From Pyronema omphalodes (Eukaryota; Ascomycota; Pezizomycetes; Pezizales; Pyronemataceae): a DNA stretch of 64,000 bases. Under the pieces are notes generated by a model. That model saw nothing but the letters and a program-made list of their open reading frames with translations. It had not been told where the DNA came from and searched no databases. Shown piece by piece: positions 25,270 through 35,996 of this stretch. The position numbers and the translations under genes were made by a program. The stretch's first letter is position 1, and every line of letters begins with the position of its first letter. Location of the stretch: assembly GCA_024516155.1 (NCBI GenBank), contig JAJJXM010000013.1, positions 372,001-436,000 of the forward strand, written 5' to 3'.

Positions 25270-26411
25270 ACCCGCCACGCACCCTATGGAACCTTGAAGC
25301 CCCTACCGGTTCCGCACCACCCTTGGCAGAATATATCGGTGGACTTTGTTACTGGACTACCAACATCCGAAGGCTTCGACGCAATATGTGCGATCGTTTG
25401 CCGACTGACGAAACAGCGGCACTTAGTGCCCTGTCATTCCACGATAGACGCAGAAGGCTTCGCGAAACTCTTCCTGGAAAACGTATTCAAACTACACGGC
25501 CTGCCAGACACAGTAGTGTCCGACCGCGGTCCGCAATTTGTGGCCCATTTCTGGAAACACTTGGCAAATTGCATGGGTATCGATATCGCCACGAGTACGG
25601 CCTTCCATCCCCAAACCGACGGCCAAACAGAGAGAATTAACGCGGTTACGGAGCAATATCTCCGCGCGTACGTCTGTTACTTACAAGACGATTGGAAGAG
25701 ATTTTTACCACTGGCAGAATTTGCTGCAAATAACCAAGTATCGGATACAACGTCACTGTCTCCGTTCTACGCTATATACGGTCGACACCCAAGTGCTCTT
25801 TCGAACTGGAAATCAGGACAGACAATCCTGAAGAAGTGAAAGCGAACGAGGTAGCGGAAAGGATGTCACACATCCATGACGTCTTACGTTCGGAAATGAA
25901 ATACGCCCAAGCCCGCCACATAGAAGCCGCCGACAATTCCCGACTCCCCGCCGGTCTTCAAACCAGGAGACCTGGTATGGCTGGACGCCCCCAACCTAAG
26001 AACCCGCCGCCCCTCGAAGAAACTAGAAAAAAACACCTAGGCCCCTTCACCGTGTTACCGCTTATTGGATCCCACGCCTATGAATTGGATATACCGGAGA
26101 CCATGAAACACCACAGGACCTTCCCCGTGTCCCTACTAAACCCAGCCCCTTCGGACCCCCTCCCTGGCCAAATTATTCCACCGCCCTACCGGTAGTAGTA
26201 GACGGCGAAGAAGAATGGTTCGTGGATGAAATTCTGGATAGCCGTTGGTCAAGAGGAAACCTGCAGTACCTCGTCAAGTGGACCGGCCATGACTCTCCAA
26301 CCTGGGAACCGGAAACGAACCTATCCGAAACTGAGGCCGCTGAGAATTTCACCAGTTACACCCAGACAAACCTTCTCCTCTCGTAGGAACTCGAGCCTAA
26401 CGGAGGGGTAC
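25270..26411 (+). pseudogene. Family I pol fragment: integrase core to chromodomain
   Basis: Matches 61779-62923 of the intact copy. It holds the integrase D,D,E core ([35 protein letters not shown]), the GPF region and the chromodomain, then the family stop and PPT-like CGGAGGGGTAC. It has far fewer indels than the neighbouring full copy. Everything 5' of integrase is missing. Confidence 0.
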
Positions 26412-26948
26412 TGTCACGGCACACGGCTGACGAGCCGTTGTGTTGCGTCATCATTGTGTTGTCGTGGTGGTTGATTGACATCGTGCCGTTGTCTTGCCGT
26501 GTTGTGTTGTGTTACCGTTGTGTTGTCGTAGTGTTGTTGTGTGCCGTGCCATTGTGACTGAGAGACTGATTGATGATGGATGACGTACCACGAGCTGGAG
26601 AGCTGTGGCGTCGCAGTTGAATTGATGGAGAACGGAAGCTCATGTAGCGATGATTGTATGACGGCCCAGCAAGAGTGCTGGCCGCCCCTTTGTACATAAG
26701 GAGGCTTGCCTCCCCGTGTCGAGATTCTCCATCGAACGTCTTGTGTCTTCTCCTTGCTCCTAATATAAGACTTCTTCTCCCAAGTCCTACGTCACTCTTG
26801 TCCTTGTCCCTGTTCCTGTTTAGTGTGCCGTCCGTCTGACGAGCACTTCGGTCCTTGTCCTGCCGTTCCCCGTCCCGGAACCTGCCTAGTCCCTCTCGCC
26901 GGTAGTGTTCAGTGTGTCCCTTGAACGTCCGTTCTCGGTTCCCTGACA
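26412..26948 (+). repeat. Family I LTR (composite, right)
   Basis: 537 bp. It ends TCCCTGACA at 26948 and borders the LINE RT frame. Confidence 0.
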
Positions 26949-28560
26949 TCAACCACTTCTGGTGATGGTGGTTAAGAGTGAGCTTTGGATCGAGCCAAAA
27001 GCCGAGCCAGCGGATGGCTGTCGAGGCGAACGGGATCTGGTGAGGACCTACCGAGACTGTGACCTCGTCAGGGTTAGCCTTTCCCCTCCGTCGAGAAAAA
27101 AGCATGGCCTCCGTTTTTTCTTTTTCAAACACCACCGCGTTGGTGGAGGCCCACCACGAGCATGCGTTTGCACACCGTTCAAGCTTGTCGGAGACCTCCC
27201 GAGCAGAAAATCACCGGACACTCCAGGCCACGTCATCGACAAACGACAGGCCTGTTACGTCGGGGACTCTGGATTCAACGTAATCGGCGCGAGATCGGCT
27301 ATAAATTAAGAAAAGGACTGGGGACACGGGGGATCCTTGGGGGAGGCCGGTTTTCGTTTCGATGGGTGTACCTGATTCGCCACCCAGTGATATCTCAACT
27401 CTTCGATCACTCATAAACGAAGACACCCACCGCACATAGCACTCATCCATGCCTGCGCGCCACATTTTCCGCATGAGGCAGTCTCGATTGACAGTGGGAA
27501 AGGCCCCTTTAACGTCCATCATTAGAGTTCCCGCGAGTTTTGCTTTTCCCAAGCGATTTCCACCGCCTCAATTAAGACTGCCACGGCGTCGACTGCGGAG
27601 CGACCTCTTCTCCCACCAAATTGCCCAGCGTGAAAAGCGTGCAGCCTCTCGGCTTCCTCCGCGATGAGGGTGGCGACGACCTTTTCAACTAACTTTCCCA
27701 GACAGCTCAAAAGAGAGTGATGCGGAAACTCTTTGCTTTGCGGTAAGACGTCTTTCTCGGTTTGGGGATACAGACTCCTTTGGCAGTTTTCCAGTCGGTT
27801 GGGTGGAATCCTAGCCGCACGCAGTGATAGACAATGGAAGTCACCCGTTCAGGGTCCCATCGCATGAGCGCCTTGATAATAGGTACTCCTAACCCGTCAC
27901 CACCCGGAGCCTTGGAGTTGCTCTGACCGTGGATCGAATCGGAGACCAGTTCTTGGGTCACTCGGAGGAATCCGCGTCCTGGGGGACCTGCGTTGCCACT
28001 GTTACCGTGGTATGGATTCGGGGGGGGAAAGGAAACGTCAGCGAGCATCCGACGTTTGGCATCCTCCTCGTCAGCCTGGTTGCCGTGCTCGTCCTCGAGG
28101 GATTCAACCACCGCGGCATTTCGCGGTTTGGTTGCGCGAAGTACTTTCCATACCGCCTCCCCGTTGGCTCCCTCCAGGAACGAAACCCAACACTCTCGCT
28201 TGTGGCGACGTTGGGTGCTGAGATAGGCGTTGCGGAGGCGGTTTTCTTCTTCTGTCGAACATTGGCCTCGCTTGGCTGCCCTCCGTTTCCGGCCGTACTC
28301 GCTGCGTGCTGCCTTAACATCGGGGTGCCACCACTTCTTAGAACGAGCGGTGATTCGGATCTTCCTAGCGTGAGCGTTCAGCATGTCTACCAGCTGTTGA
28401 TGCACCCAGACCACCTCTTCCTCGACGTCGTTCTCGGAGCAGTGATCGGACAAGAGCGGTCTGCGTTCGCTTCGATGGCGATAATCTAACGCCGCTTTCT
28501 GCGCTCCTTCGTCACTCTCCAGCCATTCTCCTACTGCCCATCCTCTAGTTGGGGCGTCGA
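26949..28560 (-). pseudogene. LINE ORF2, reverse transcriptase domain
   Basis: RT motifs in order: SKAPGGDGLGVPIIKAL (about 27915), FHAGQFGGRRGRS (about 27620), DVKGAFPTV (about 27520), TGLPQGSPVSPVLF (about 27340) and the catalytic FVDDVAW (about 27240). The frame changes near 27710 and 27540, and a stop follows SVR near 27211. It then continues as WLGFWLDPKLTLNHHHQKW up to 26949, where the family I LTR begins. The enzyme would copy LINE RNA at a nicked target. Confidence 0.
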
Positions 28561-29242
28561 AGTCCTCTGGGACCGTCACAGAGTCCACTTTCCAGATCAG
28601 CGCCTCATGATCGGACGTTGTGGAGTGATTCGGGTCATCGAGGAGCTTCGCAACTACGTGGGCTTCAAGTTCCATCGTCGTCAGGACTAAGTCGATGACG
28701 CTATGTCGGATCTGGCCGTTTGGGTGTGGGTTTCCTTACCATCACCGACATAGCGGAGATCGAATGAGTCCATCAGATCTTCCAAGAACTGATGATGGAG
28801 TGGCCTCTCGCACAGGGGGTTCCACCTTCTACTGTGAGCGTTGAAATCCCCAGCTAGAATGGTGTCCCTTCCGATAATCCTGCGCCAGTCCGCATTGCGT
28901 GCAGGGCGTACTCCATCATCAGTCCGCGGAGCGTCATAAACATTACAATACGCACTTGTTTATGACCTCTGCAGGTGACCTCCAGCACCTGGAGGTCACC
29001 TTCCCCGGGCGCAGCCAAGTCCTCTCGTGGACGAAGCTGCCACGCCGAATCCCGCCGTCTCCCCGTCAGGACCCTTCCTCCCAGAGGAACTCATAGGCTG
29101 GGTGACGCCAACCTTGGAAGGTCGGGGGTTCCTGAACCAAAACCACATCCGCCCCCAGAGCGAGACCGCTCTCCATCACCGCCGTCAGAGCCTCACTGCT
29201 CTTTCGGCAATTTAGTTGAAGTACCGTGAGGCACTTCAGCAT
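28561..29242 (-). pseudogene. LINE ORF2, APE-type endonuclease domain
   Basis: The likely ORF2 start is the ATG at 29242-29240, opening MLKCLTVLQLNCRKS and then VVLVQEPP. The hallmark ILAGDFNAHSRRWNP lies at about 28865-28820 and the catalytic TTSDHEALIW at about 28620. It overlaps the end of ORF1 (stop at 29193) by about 50 nt, a usual LINE arrangement. An in-frame TGA after EEGS and further shifts break it. The domain would nick target DNA. Confidence 0.
28973..29001. repeat. Perfect 13-bp inverted repeat with CAC loop
   Basis: AGGTGACCTCCAG, CAC, CTGGAGGTCACCT. It lies inside the LINE endonuclease coding region. Confidence 0.
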
Positions 29243-29432
29243 TGAGTGTTATCCGGCACTTCGGCATCGACCATAGCGTCTGGGTCAGACGCCGTGGCTG
29301 CAGGACGGGGGTGGAGAGGGCTGATGTGGTCTCCGTGGTTGAGGGTTCGTCTGGATCGCTGGAGGCGGAAGAGGAGGGGTCTGCTTCGGGTTGCGAGGCT
29401 TGCGCTGCAGGGGAAGCTTGATCAGAGGAGGA
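29193..29432 (-). pseudogene. LINE ORF1, C-terminal fragment
   Basis: A Ser/Pro/Glu-rich tail (SSSDQASPAAQASQPEADPS and onward) ending at 29193. The upstream part is cut at 29433 by the family III LTR. No zinc knuckle is present in the surviving part, so the ORF1 call rests on position. Confidence 0.
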
Positions 29433-30844
29433 TGTGAACCTGGGCACAGTCCTAACTATGCAGAGGCTTTTTCGATCGTTCTTCCAAGTGCCTTGTCCTA
29501 GGGTAGACAAACACTTCGTTCTCAAGACGAACAGACACTTCGTTCTCAAGAACTAATAGAGATATTCCACAGATAAAGCTAGGAAGTAAATCAATCGATC
29601 ACAGGCCGAATAAACTTAAGGGTTGTCTTCAGAGGTATTCGTTGGTGTAAATAGTGTATCGTCGCGTAGAGGATCAATGGTTGTTGATGGAGGAGACAGA
29701 GGGAAGACATGGGGTGTTTTATAGACTTTCGTCTACAAGTTCGCCCAGCCTTCCTTGGGGAACCAACTGCCAAACTGAGCTTACGAGATAAGACATGGGT
29801 TCACGCTGAGACGCATCTGCTAAGGCTTGCATCATGCTAAGCGCGCAATAAAATTAATTGCTCACTTGCCTAATGCTCGCCCTCGTCAGAATAATCCTTG
29901 AAACAGCTCACCGTACTACCACACCTTCCAATCAGGTGCTGGGGTTATGAGTCACACCGGAGGGCAACTCCGTCTCACTGCATTATGCATGAACTCTTGT
30001 GATAATAACGCATGAGTCCTTTATCGTATGAGTCGCGCCATCATAGATCTCCCTAAAGAACCTCGATTGCAAGTAGAGGTTACTGACATCATAAGGCATC
30101 CTGATGCCCTACCGGAGTGGATCACTCCGTCACATTCCTGTGTGATGTCATATGTTCCCCACCTGCGCGCACTTGCGCGCAGCCACACCCTGGTGTGGAT
30201 GCAAACGCCGTCTTATTCCAAGTTGGCAGTTCTACGCCCAAGGACGCGTTATATCAGTTCCATCAAACAGGCTTCCTGAGTAGAGTTCCCTGCTGGACGT
30301 CGTCTCATGCTGATGCACTGTTGACCCTTGTCCTGCATTCCACTCCTGGTTGCTGACTAGACTCTGCCTTATCTCTTCGCCCAACTGTTCACCCAACTCG
30401 TAACACCGGATGACACCCTTGCGCCGCATCTGCATCTTCTTGGAATCTCTTGTTCCTATGCAACCCCTATCGTAGCCGTGTATTGCCGAATACTTCTCAG
30501 GTATAAGGAGGTGACCTTTCGTCGTCTTCTTCGTTCTCCATCAGCGTCGTTCGTAGTTGTCTCAAGGGTAAGTCGACACCCTTGAGGTAAGTGTTCCTTT
30601 TCCCCTTCTCCGTTCTGAGTCCTCCCAAACTGACAGTGAATAATAGTTTCGACGCCTCGGGCCGGGATCCTCGTGAGGTCCTATCGGAAAGTCAAGAATC
30701 ACGTGACGTGGCTAGCTGGAGCTCCTCTGGGGGTTCCGGCCCGGGATACTAACTCAATTATTCATTCTCCTGTCGAGTTTGCCATATTCTCCATAGCGTT
30801 ATATATGATACCAATTCTATCTTCACACATCATAGGGTGTGACA
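29433..30844 (-). repeat. Family III 3' LTR
   Basis: 1412 bp, plus-strand ends TGTGAACCTGG and GGGTGTGACA. It carries about 35 bp near 30735-30775 that the partner lacks. Confidence 0.
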
Positions 30845-30857
30845 CCACCTCCCCCCT
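30845..30857 (-). promoter_or_regulatory. Polypurine tract of family III
   Basis: Minus-strand AGGGGGGAGGTGG abuts the 3' LTR, in the expected position and composition. Confidence 0.
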
Positions 30858-31014
30858 GTTCAAGCTTCGTCCCGAAGCTTGTAGTTCATCATTCTGTGAT
30901 CGCACCTCGCCGCAGCCAAGTGATTAAGTGATCAATTATAGATGTAGTCCTCCAGCCCCTACATCCTACTACCAACTCAACAGAATGAAAACCACGTGGG
31001 AAAGAATATTAAGT

Positions 31015-34000
31015 CTAGTCTTTGAGTCGGTAGTCCCTCGGAGAATCAGGGTGCTTGAGATGGAATTCTCTTAGCTTTTCCTGACCTCCTACTGAAAAGT
31101 TGTCGAAGGGTTCCGCCGTCCAATCTTTCTTGTTTGGCCACCCAAGCCATTTAACGAGGTAAAGTACTCTGTTCCCTGATTTATAACTGCTCATAATTTC
31201 ATCTATGTCGTACTCCTCACTTCCCTCAATGTCGTCTGCTTCCCTGAGTATTTTATTTGGATCTGGTGGAGCTCTTGTACCGGTGTGGAAAGGCTCAAGT
31301 AGGGAAATATGAAAGACGTTATGAATCTTCCATTTGCGTGGTAGTGTGAGACAAATTGCTGTTGGGGATATGACTTTTTCGACTTGAAATGGACCATGTA
31401 ATTTATGATCCAATTTGTGTGATGGTCGTCGTGTTTTGCTATGTTGTCCATCAAGCATAACCAAGTCTCCAACTTGGTAAGTAGGGGCCTCCTTGCGTTG
31501 TAGGTCTGCATACTTCTTCATTCTTTCTTGTGCTTTCTGTAAGGATAACTTTGCTCCTTCGTGCACAGTATGCATCCAGTGGGCGTATGCTTTGCTGCCA
31601 GGATTTTGCACAGCTGTTGCAGTAGGGTTGCTGGCAATGGGGTTGTAACCGTAATTCGCATAAAAAGGTGAAAGTCCTGTAGCGGTGGTTACTGAGTTGT
31701 TGTAGGCAAACTCTGCCATTGGCAACAAGTCAACCCAATCGTCCATCTCATGATTGACAAAAGAGCGGAGGTAGGCTTCAATTGTCTGGTTAAGTCGTTC
31801 CGTCTATCCGTCAGTTTGAGGGTGGAACGCTGTGGACATTGTAGGCTTGATTGCTAGTGCCCCAAGAAATGCTTTGCAGGTCGTACTTGTGAACCTGGAG
31901 TCCCTATCCGAAACAATATCTGTTGGTAGCCCATGTAACTTCCATATTTCTTTAGCAAAGATCCGGACAAGGTCTGCAGTTCTCTTTCCGTCCTTTTGCA
32001 ATGGTATAAAGTGGGCCATCTTCGAAAATCGATCAACTACTACCCAGAGTTGATCACATCCATTTGATTCCGGTAGGTCTGTAATAAAGTCCATGGCAAT
32101 TGATTGCCATGGGGCATAGGGCAATTCCAAAGGTTGAAGTAATCCGTACTTCAGGTGCCGTGCTTTTTTGTCCTTTTGACATTCCATACAACTCTTAACA
32201 TAATTTATTATTCCTTCTTCCATCTTCGGCCACCAGAAGTTCCTTCGAATTAATTCAATAGTTTTGTCTTGTCCAAAGTGACCTGCAATTTTAGAGTCAT
32301 GTTCGGATTCAAGAACTGTATTTACCATATCCTTTGGTACCCATAGTTTTTCCTTTCGATAGAGAATGCCATCTTCTATCGTCAATGGTTCTTTTATTTT
32401 CTTTGTTGCCTCCACATAAATCGAATCTAGTTTTCCAGCACCCTTAACCATCTTCAAACATTCTGCCGACCATTTAACCAAGGGGATAGAGGAAAGGCGT
32501 GCTGAAGAAATGATAAAAGATGTTCCTTCTCCAGCAGTGCTGATTGACGAAATTGATGCAAAATGACTTTGATGCAAGATCGTCGTAATCGGCTGATCTT
32601 CACCTCCCCCCTTTTCAGGGCGGAACTCCGGACGCCTACATAAAGCATCAGGTTTACCATTCCTAACCCCAGGTCTGTAGTAAATCTTGAAGTCAACGCC
32701 AGCAAGCTCTTGAGCCCATCTAGCTTGACGTCGATTGAGCACTTTTGTTGTTGTAAAGTACTCCAGGTTCTGGTGATCGCTGTAAACTTCCACAGTAAAC
32801 ATTGCTCCTTCAAGATATCTTCTCCATACTTTGAATGAGTCAATAATAGCCAAGAGTTCCTTGTCGTGGATCTCATAGTTGATCTCAGCAGGAGTGAACT
32901 TTCTTGAGTGGAAAGCAATGGGATGCAACTTTCCATCATCCCCTTTCTGGGATAGGACTGCGCCTAGAGCAAAATCCGAAGCATCAGTGTCAACAATACA
33001 GACATTTCTTGGATCGAAATGATGTAAGATTGGTGCTGTAGTAAATCGTTTCTTCAGCTCGTCAAATGCCAACTCCATAGCAACAGTCCATTCCCATTTC
33101 TTTGGATCGCCTTTCGTTGATTCTGTAAGAGGACGACATATTCTTGAGAAGTCCTTAATGAATCTCCGATAGAAGTTAGCGAATTCAAGAAAGCCTTGTA
33201 CTTCCTTCAAGGACTTTGGGGCTTCCCATATAAGGACAGTTTCCACCTTGTCCTTAGCCATTTCAATCCCATTTTCACTTATAATATATCCCAGAAATTC
33301 CAATTTCTTTTGTCCCCAGACACATTTTTCCGGTGATATAACCAATCCATTTTCTTCCAACCTTTTTAATACTTCTTTAACCAACTCATGATGCTTTTCT
33401 TCCGTCTCCGCATAGATGAGTACATCATCAATATATGCAATAACTCCCTGGTCCAACATATCCCTAAAGATATGATTCATCATATCTTGAAATGTGGCCG
33501 GAGCATTGCTCAACCCAAAGGGCATAACCAAAAACTCATATAATCCATATCGGCACCTAAAAGCCGTTTTCCACTCATCTCCTTCCTTTATTCTTATTAG
33601 ATGGTAATATTTTAGCTCCTCTAACTCTGTCTTGTAATTCTGGCATGACTGGGAGCGGGTATCGGTTGGCAATTGTTATTTTGTTTATGCCCCGATAGTC
33701 GACACATAACCTCAGACCTCTGCCATGGGCCTTTGGGACAAAGAGGATTGGAGCTGCTGCTGGTGACTTAGAGGGTCGGATTTTTCCAGTACGCAGCATG
33801 TCTTTCAACCACTCTCTAAGTGTCTCAAGCTCAACGTCGTTAAGAGCGTAGACAGGTCCCCAAGGAGGAGTCTCTCCTTCTTTTAGGTCAATAGCATGGT
33901 CGTAAGGTTTGTGTTCAGGAAGCCTATCTGCTGCTTCCTTTGTCATGATATTAATCCAACCATGAAATTTCTCAGGGACTTGTTGGAGTGCCTCTGACAG

Positions 34001-34520
34001 TTCCTCTGTGGTGGATAATGATGAGATATGGCCTGAGACTAAGGCCTCTGGGTGGTCGAGTACATGTTTGTCGACCTGGAGGGAGAAGGCACTGGCTTGC
34101 GCCTTAGTGCACTTCTCTTTGCAACGTGAGGAGGTGACTGAGATCTGGTTCTGATCTCCCCAGAGGTTGCAAGGCTGATGATGGGCCATCCACCAATATG
34201 GGAGGATAGCATCGCAGTCGCTATCTAGTGGGGCGACTTCAAATGACCCTGCAGCGAGTGGTTCTTATGCTGCAACATGAATGGAACCGTAAAGAATACT
34301 CCTGCTCCAGCAACGATGTCATTGTTAAAGTTGCGAATTTGGAGGGGGGTGTCTCTTTTGACGGTTGGAATCTTGAATTTGTGAACAAAGGCTTTGTCCA
34401 GGAGAGCAGCAGTAGAGCCTGTGTCTAAGAGGACTCTGACTGTGCGTTGTTGATTCTTGGACCAATTGAGAACCATATTGATTATTGGTCTCGGTCCATG
34501 GTGAGGAGGAGTCGGAGCTC
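31015..34520 (-). pseudogene. Family III pol (near-complete, deletion in RT, one nonsense codon)
   Basis: Protease LLDTGSTAALLD (Asp near 34425); RT with [35 protein letters not shown] and YIDDVLIYAE (about 33430); RNase H DTDASDFALGAVL (about 32990); integrase HHCC (GHFGQDKT, CMECQKDK) and core (MDFITDLPES, VSDRDSRF, HPQTDG); GPF region; and a C-terminal chromodomain (YDIDEIMSSYKSGNRVLYLV). Breaks: a frame change near 34200-34225; a small deletion near 33605, where RGAKI joins YHLIRIKEG, removing RT motif A with its first catalytic Asp; and a TAG at 31804-31806 where family members have Gln before TER. The element cannot be autonomous as it stands. Confidence 0.
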
Positions 34521-34628
34521 ATTCCCTAGTTCCTGGAATAGCATCTCCATTGTCTGATCGTCGACTCTCAGTCCTGGTCGACTCAAGGCTGTCCATTGTT
34601 TTTCTTTTTGTTCCTGCACATTTCCCAA

Positions 34629-35996
34629 TTATTGCGTCTTCATATGTTTCCTCCTCGGGTGACGCCTCCCTAGAGGACTTTCAAAATCCGAGTGCATATT
34701 CTCCTCATCCCCCAATTCCCAAATCCTTGGTTGCGCATCAGACATATGAGTGTCTTCCTCATCTTGTCTTACTGCAGCAGTCTTTGCCTTCTTGGCTTCC
34801 TTGGGCTTTCCCTGTTCTTGCCCTTCTTCATTATCATTGTCACACTTCCTCTTCCCCGAAGAAGCTACCTTCCCATCCTTTGCCAACTCGGTTCCCCCAA
34901 CTGTCTTCTTAGCATAGCAGTCATACATTCTATGTCCAGAACGGCCGCACCGCCAACAGTCTGCTTTTTCCTTCTTGTGCTTGTCAATTTCAGCCTGGGG
35001 AACTCCTTGCAAAGCCTCCTTTCCTGAAGCATACACTGCTGCCTTCTCAGATTTCTTATCCTTTTTCCCAGCAAACTCCTTTCTTGGTCCTCTTTCTTTT
35101 TCCTTCTTGTTCTTCTGCTGCACCTCACGTGGATGCGCAGTTTCCTTATCTTTTCCCTTATCTTTGCGTTCTCCACGCACTTCCAAAGTTCTTTTCTTTG
35201 TATATCCTAATTCCTCATTTAATCCTTCAATAACATGCGCAGCGTCCTTTACTGCATCGATTAGAGTACTATCTTCATTAGGAATTCCACCATATCTCTG
35301 ATAAACCATCTTTTTAATGGCTGCGGTCATGGCTTCCCATATGACATTTCTGTACATAGGTCCCAATGCCCCCACGCGCATATTCAAGTCCTCCAACTTA
35401 GTGATATAGTCATCGATATCACCATCATATTGAAGCTCTGTGATACGCTTCACATCCTTCTGAGCTTCTCTCTTATCCTGAAAAGGTGTTTCAATGGCAC
35501 TAGAGAATGCCGCCCAATTATCCTTCAAGTTTTGTTTCTGAATGGACTTTCTTCGTTCCTGGTGCCATGCCAAAGCCTTGTGGGTGAAAAGACTTGCAAC
35601 CCACTTAACCTGAGCATCCTCATCAGGCCAGGAAGTAGCATAAGTTGATACATAATCCTGAACTGACATCCACCACGCCCTAAACAGGGTCTTGTCCTTC
35701 CCTGAAAAATATTGGGGTGCCTTTAATTCAGGCATCTTGGGCCGTTTTGGTGCGTCCCTGGCTCCCTGAATCTTCTCAATGAGGGTGGTGAGGAATCGAG
35801 TTGCCTCAGCCTCAGATTCCAATTCATCCCTTGATTGTTGGTGAGGGGGTCTCCTTGGCTGTTCCCCACCTTCGGAGGGCTCCGGAGCAGGAATGGTAAC
35901 CCTACCCCTGGGAGGTCCGTTTCCTCGTCCTCCATTGCCTGCTGCTGGATGTGGTGTACTCATACCAGAGGCAGGCAAGGCTGTATCCATTGCCAT
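34629..35996 (-). CDS. Family III Gag (455 aa)
   Basis: Open from ATG 35996. It has a Pro/Gly-rich N-terminus, a retrotransposon-type capsid region (PQYFSGKDKTLFRAWWMSVQ, about residue 95), a Lys/Glu-rich basic linker (residues 280-335) and a CCHC knuckle CWRCGRSGHRMYDC at about residue 345. It would package element RNA into particles. The frame is intact. The tail after the knuckle is acidic and Lys-rich. Confidence 0.
   Translation of the reverse strand: MAMDTALPASGMSTPHPAAGNGGRGNGPPRGRVTIPAPEPSEGGEQPRRPPHQQSRDELESEAEATRFLTTLIEKIQGARDAPKRPKMPELKAPQYFSGKDKTLFRAWWMSVQDYVSTYATSWPDEDAQVKWVASLFTHKALAWHQERRKSIQKQNLKDNWAAFSSAIETPFQDKREAQKDVKRITELQYDGDIDDYITKLEDLNMRVGALGPMYRNVIWEAMTAAIKKMVYQRYGGIPNEDSTLIDAVKDAAHVIEGLNEELGYTKKRTLEVRGERKDKGKDKETAHPREVQQKNKKEKERGPRKEFAGKKDKKSEKAAVYASGKEALQGVPQAEIDKHKKEKADCWRCGRSGHRMYDCYAKKTVGGTELAKDGKVASSGKRKCDNDNEEGQEQGKPKEAKKAKTAAVRQDEEDTHMSDAQPRIWELGDEENMHSDFESPLGRRHPRRKHMKTQ

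Larger units (their letters stand above)
18790..26948 (+). mobile_element. Family I composite element with three LTRs, inserted in the LINE
   Basis: Layout: LTR 18790-19333, full internal region 19334-24743, LTR 24744-25269, partial internal region 25270-26411 (integrase core to chromodomain only), LTR 26412-26948. The outer flanks read TCAAAC at 18784-18789 and TCAAC at 26949-26953, a probable 5-bp duplication with one extra A. The outer LTRs are therefore the insertion pair and the middle LTR arose later. The LINE RT frame resumes on the other side. Confidence 0.
16910..29432 (-). mobile_element. Non-LTR retrotransposon (LINE with APE endonuclease and RNase H), split by an LTR element
   Basis: Two minus-strand blocks, 29432-26949 and 18789-16910, form one element of about 4.4 kb once the inserted family I element (18790-26948) is removed. 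The order ORF1 end, APE endonuclease, RT, RNase H, Cys/His finger and a simple-repeat 3' tail (AAATC)n is that of fungal Tad1/I-type LINEs. The 5' end is missing: at 29433 it meets the family III LTR. Both ORFs are damaged. Confidence 0.
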
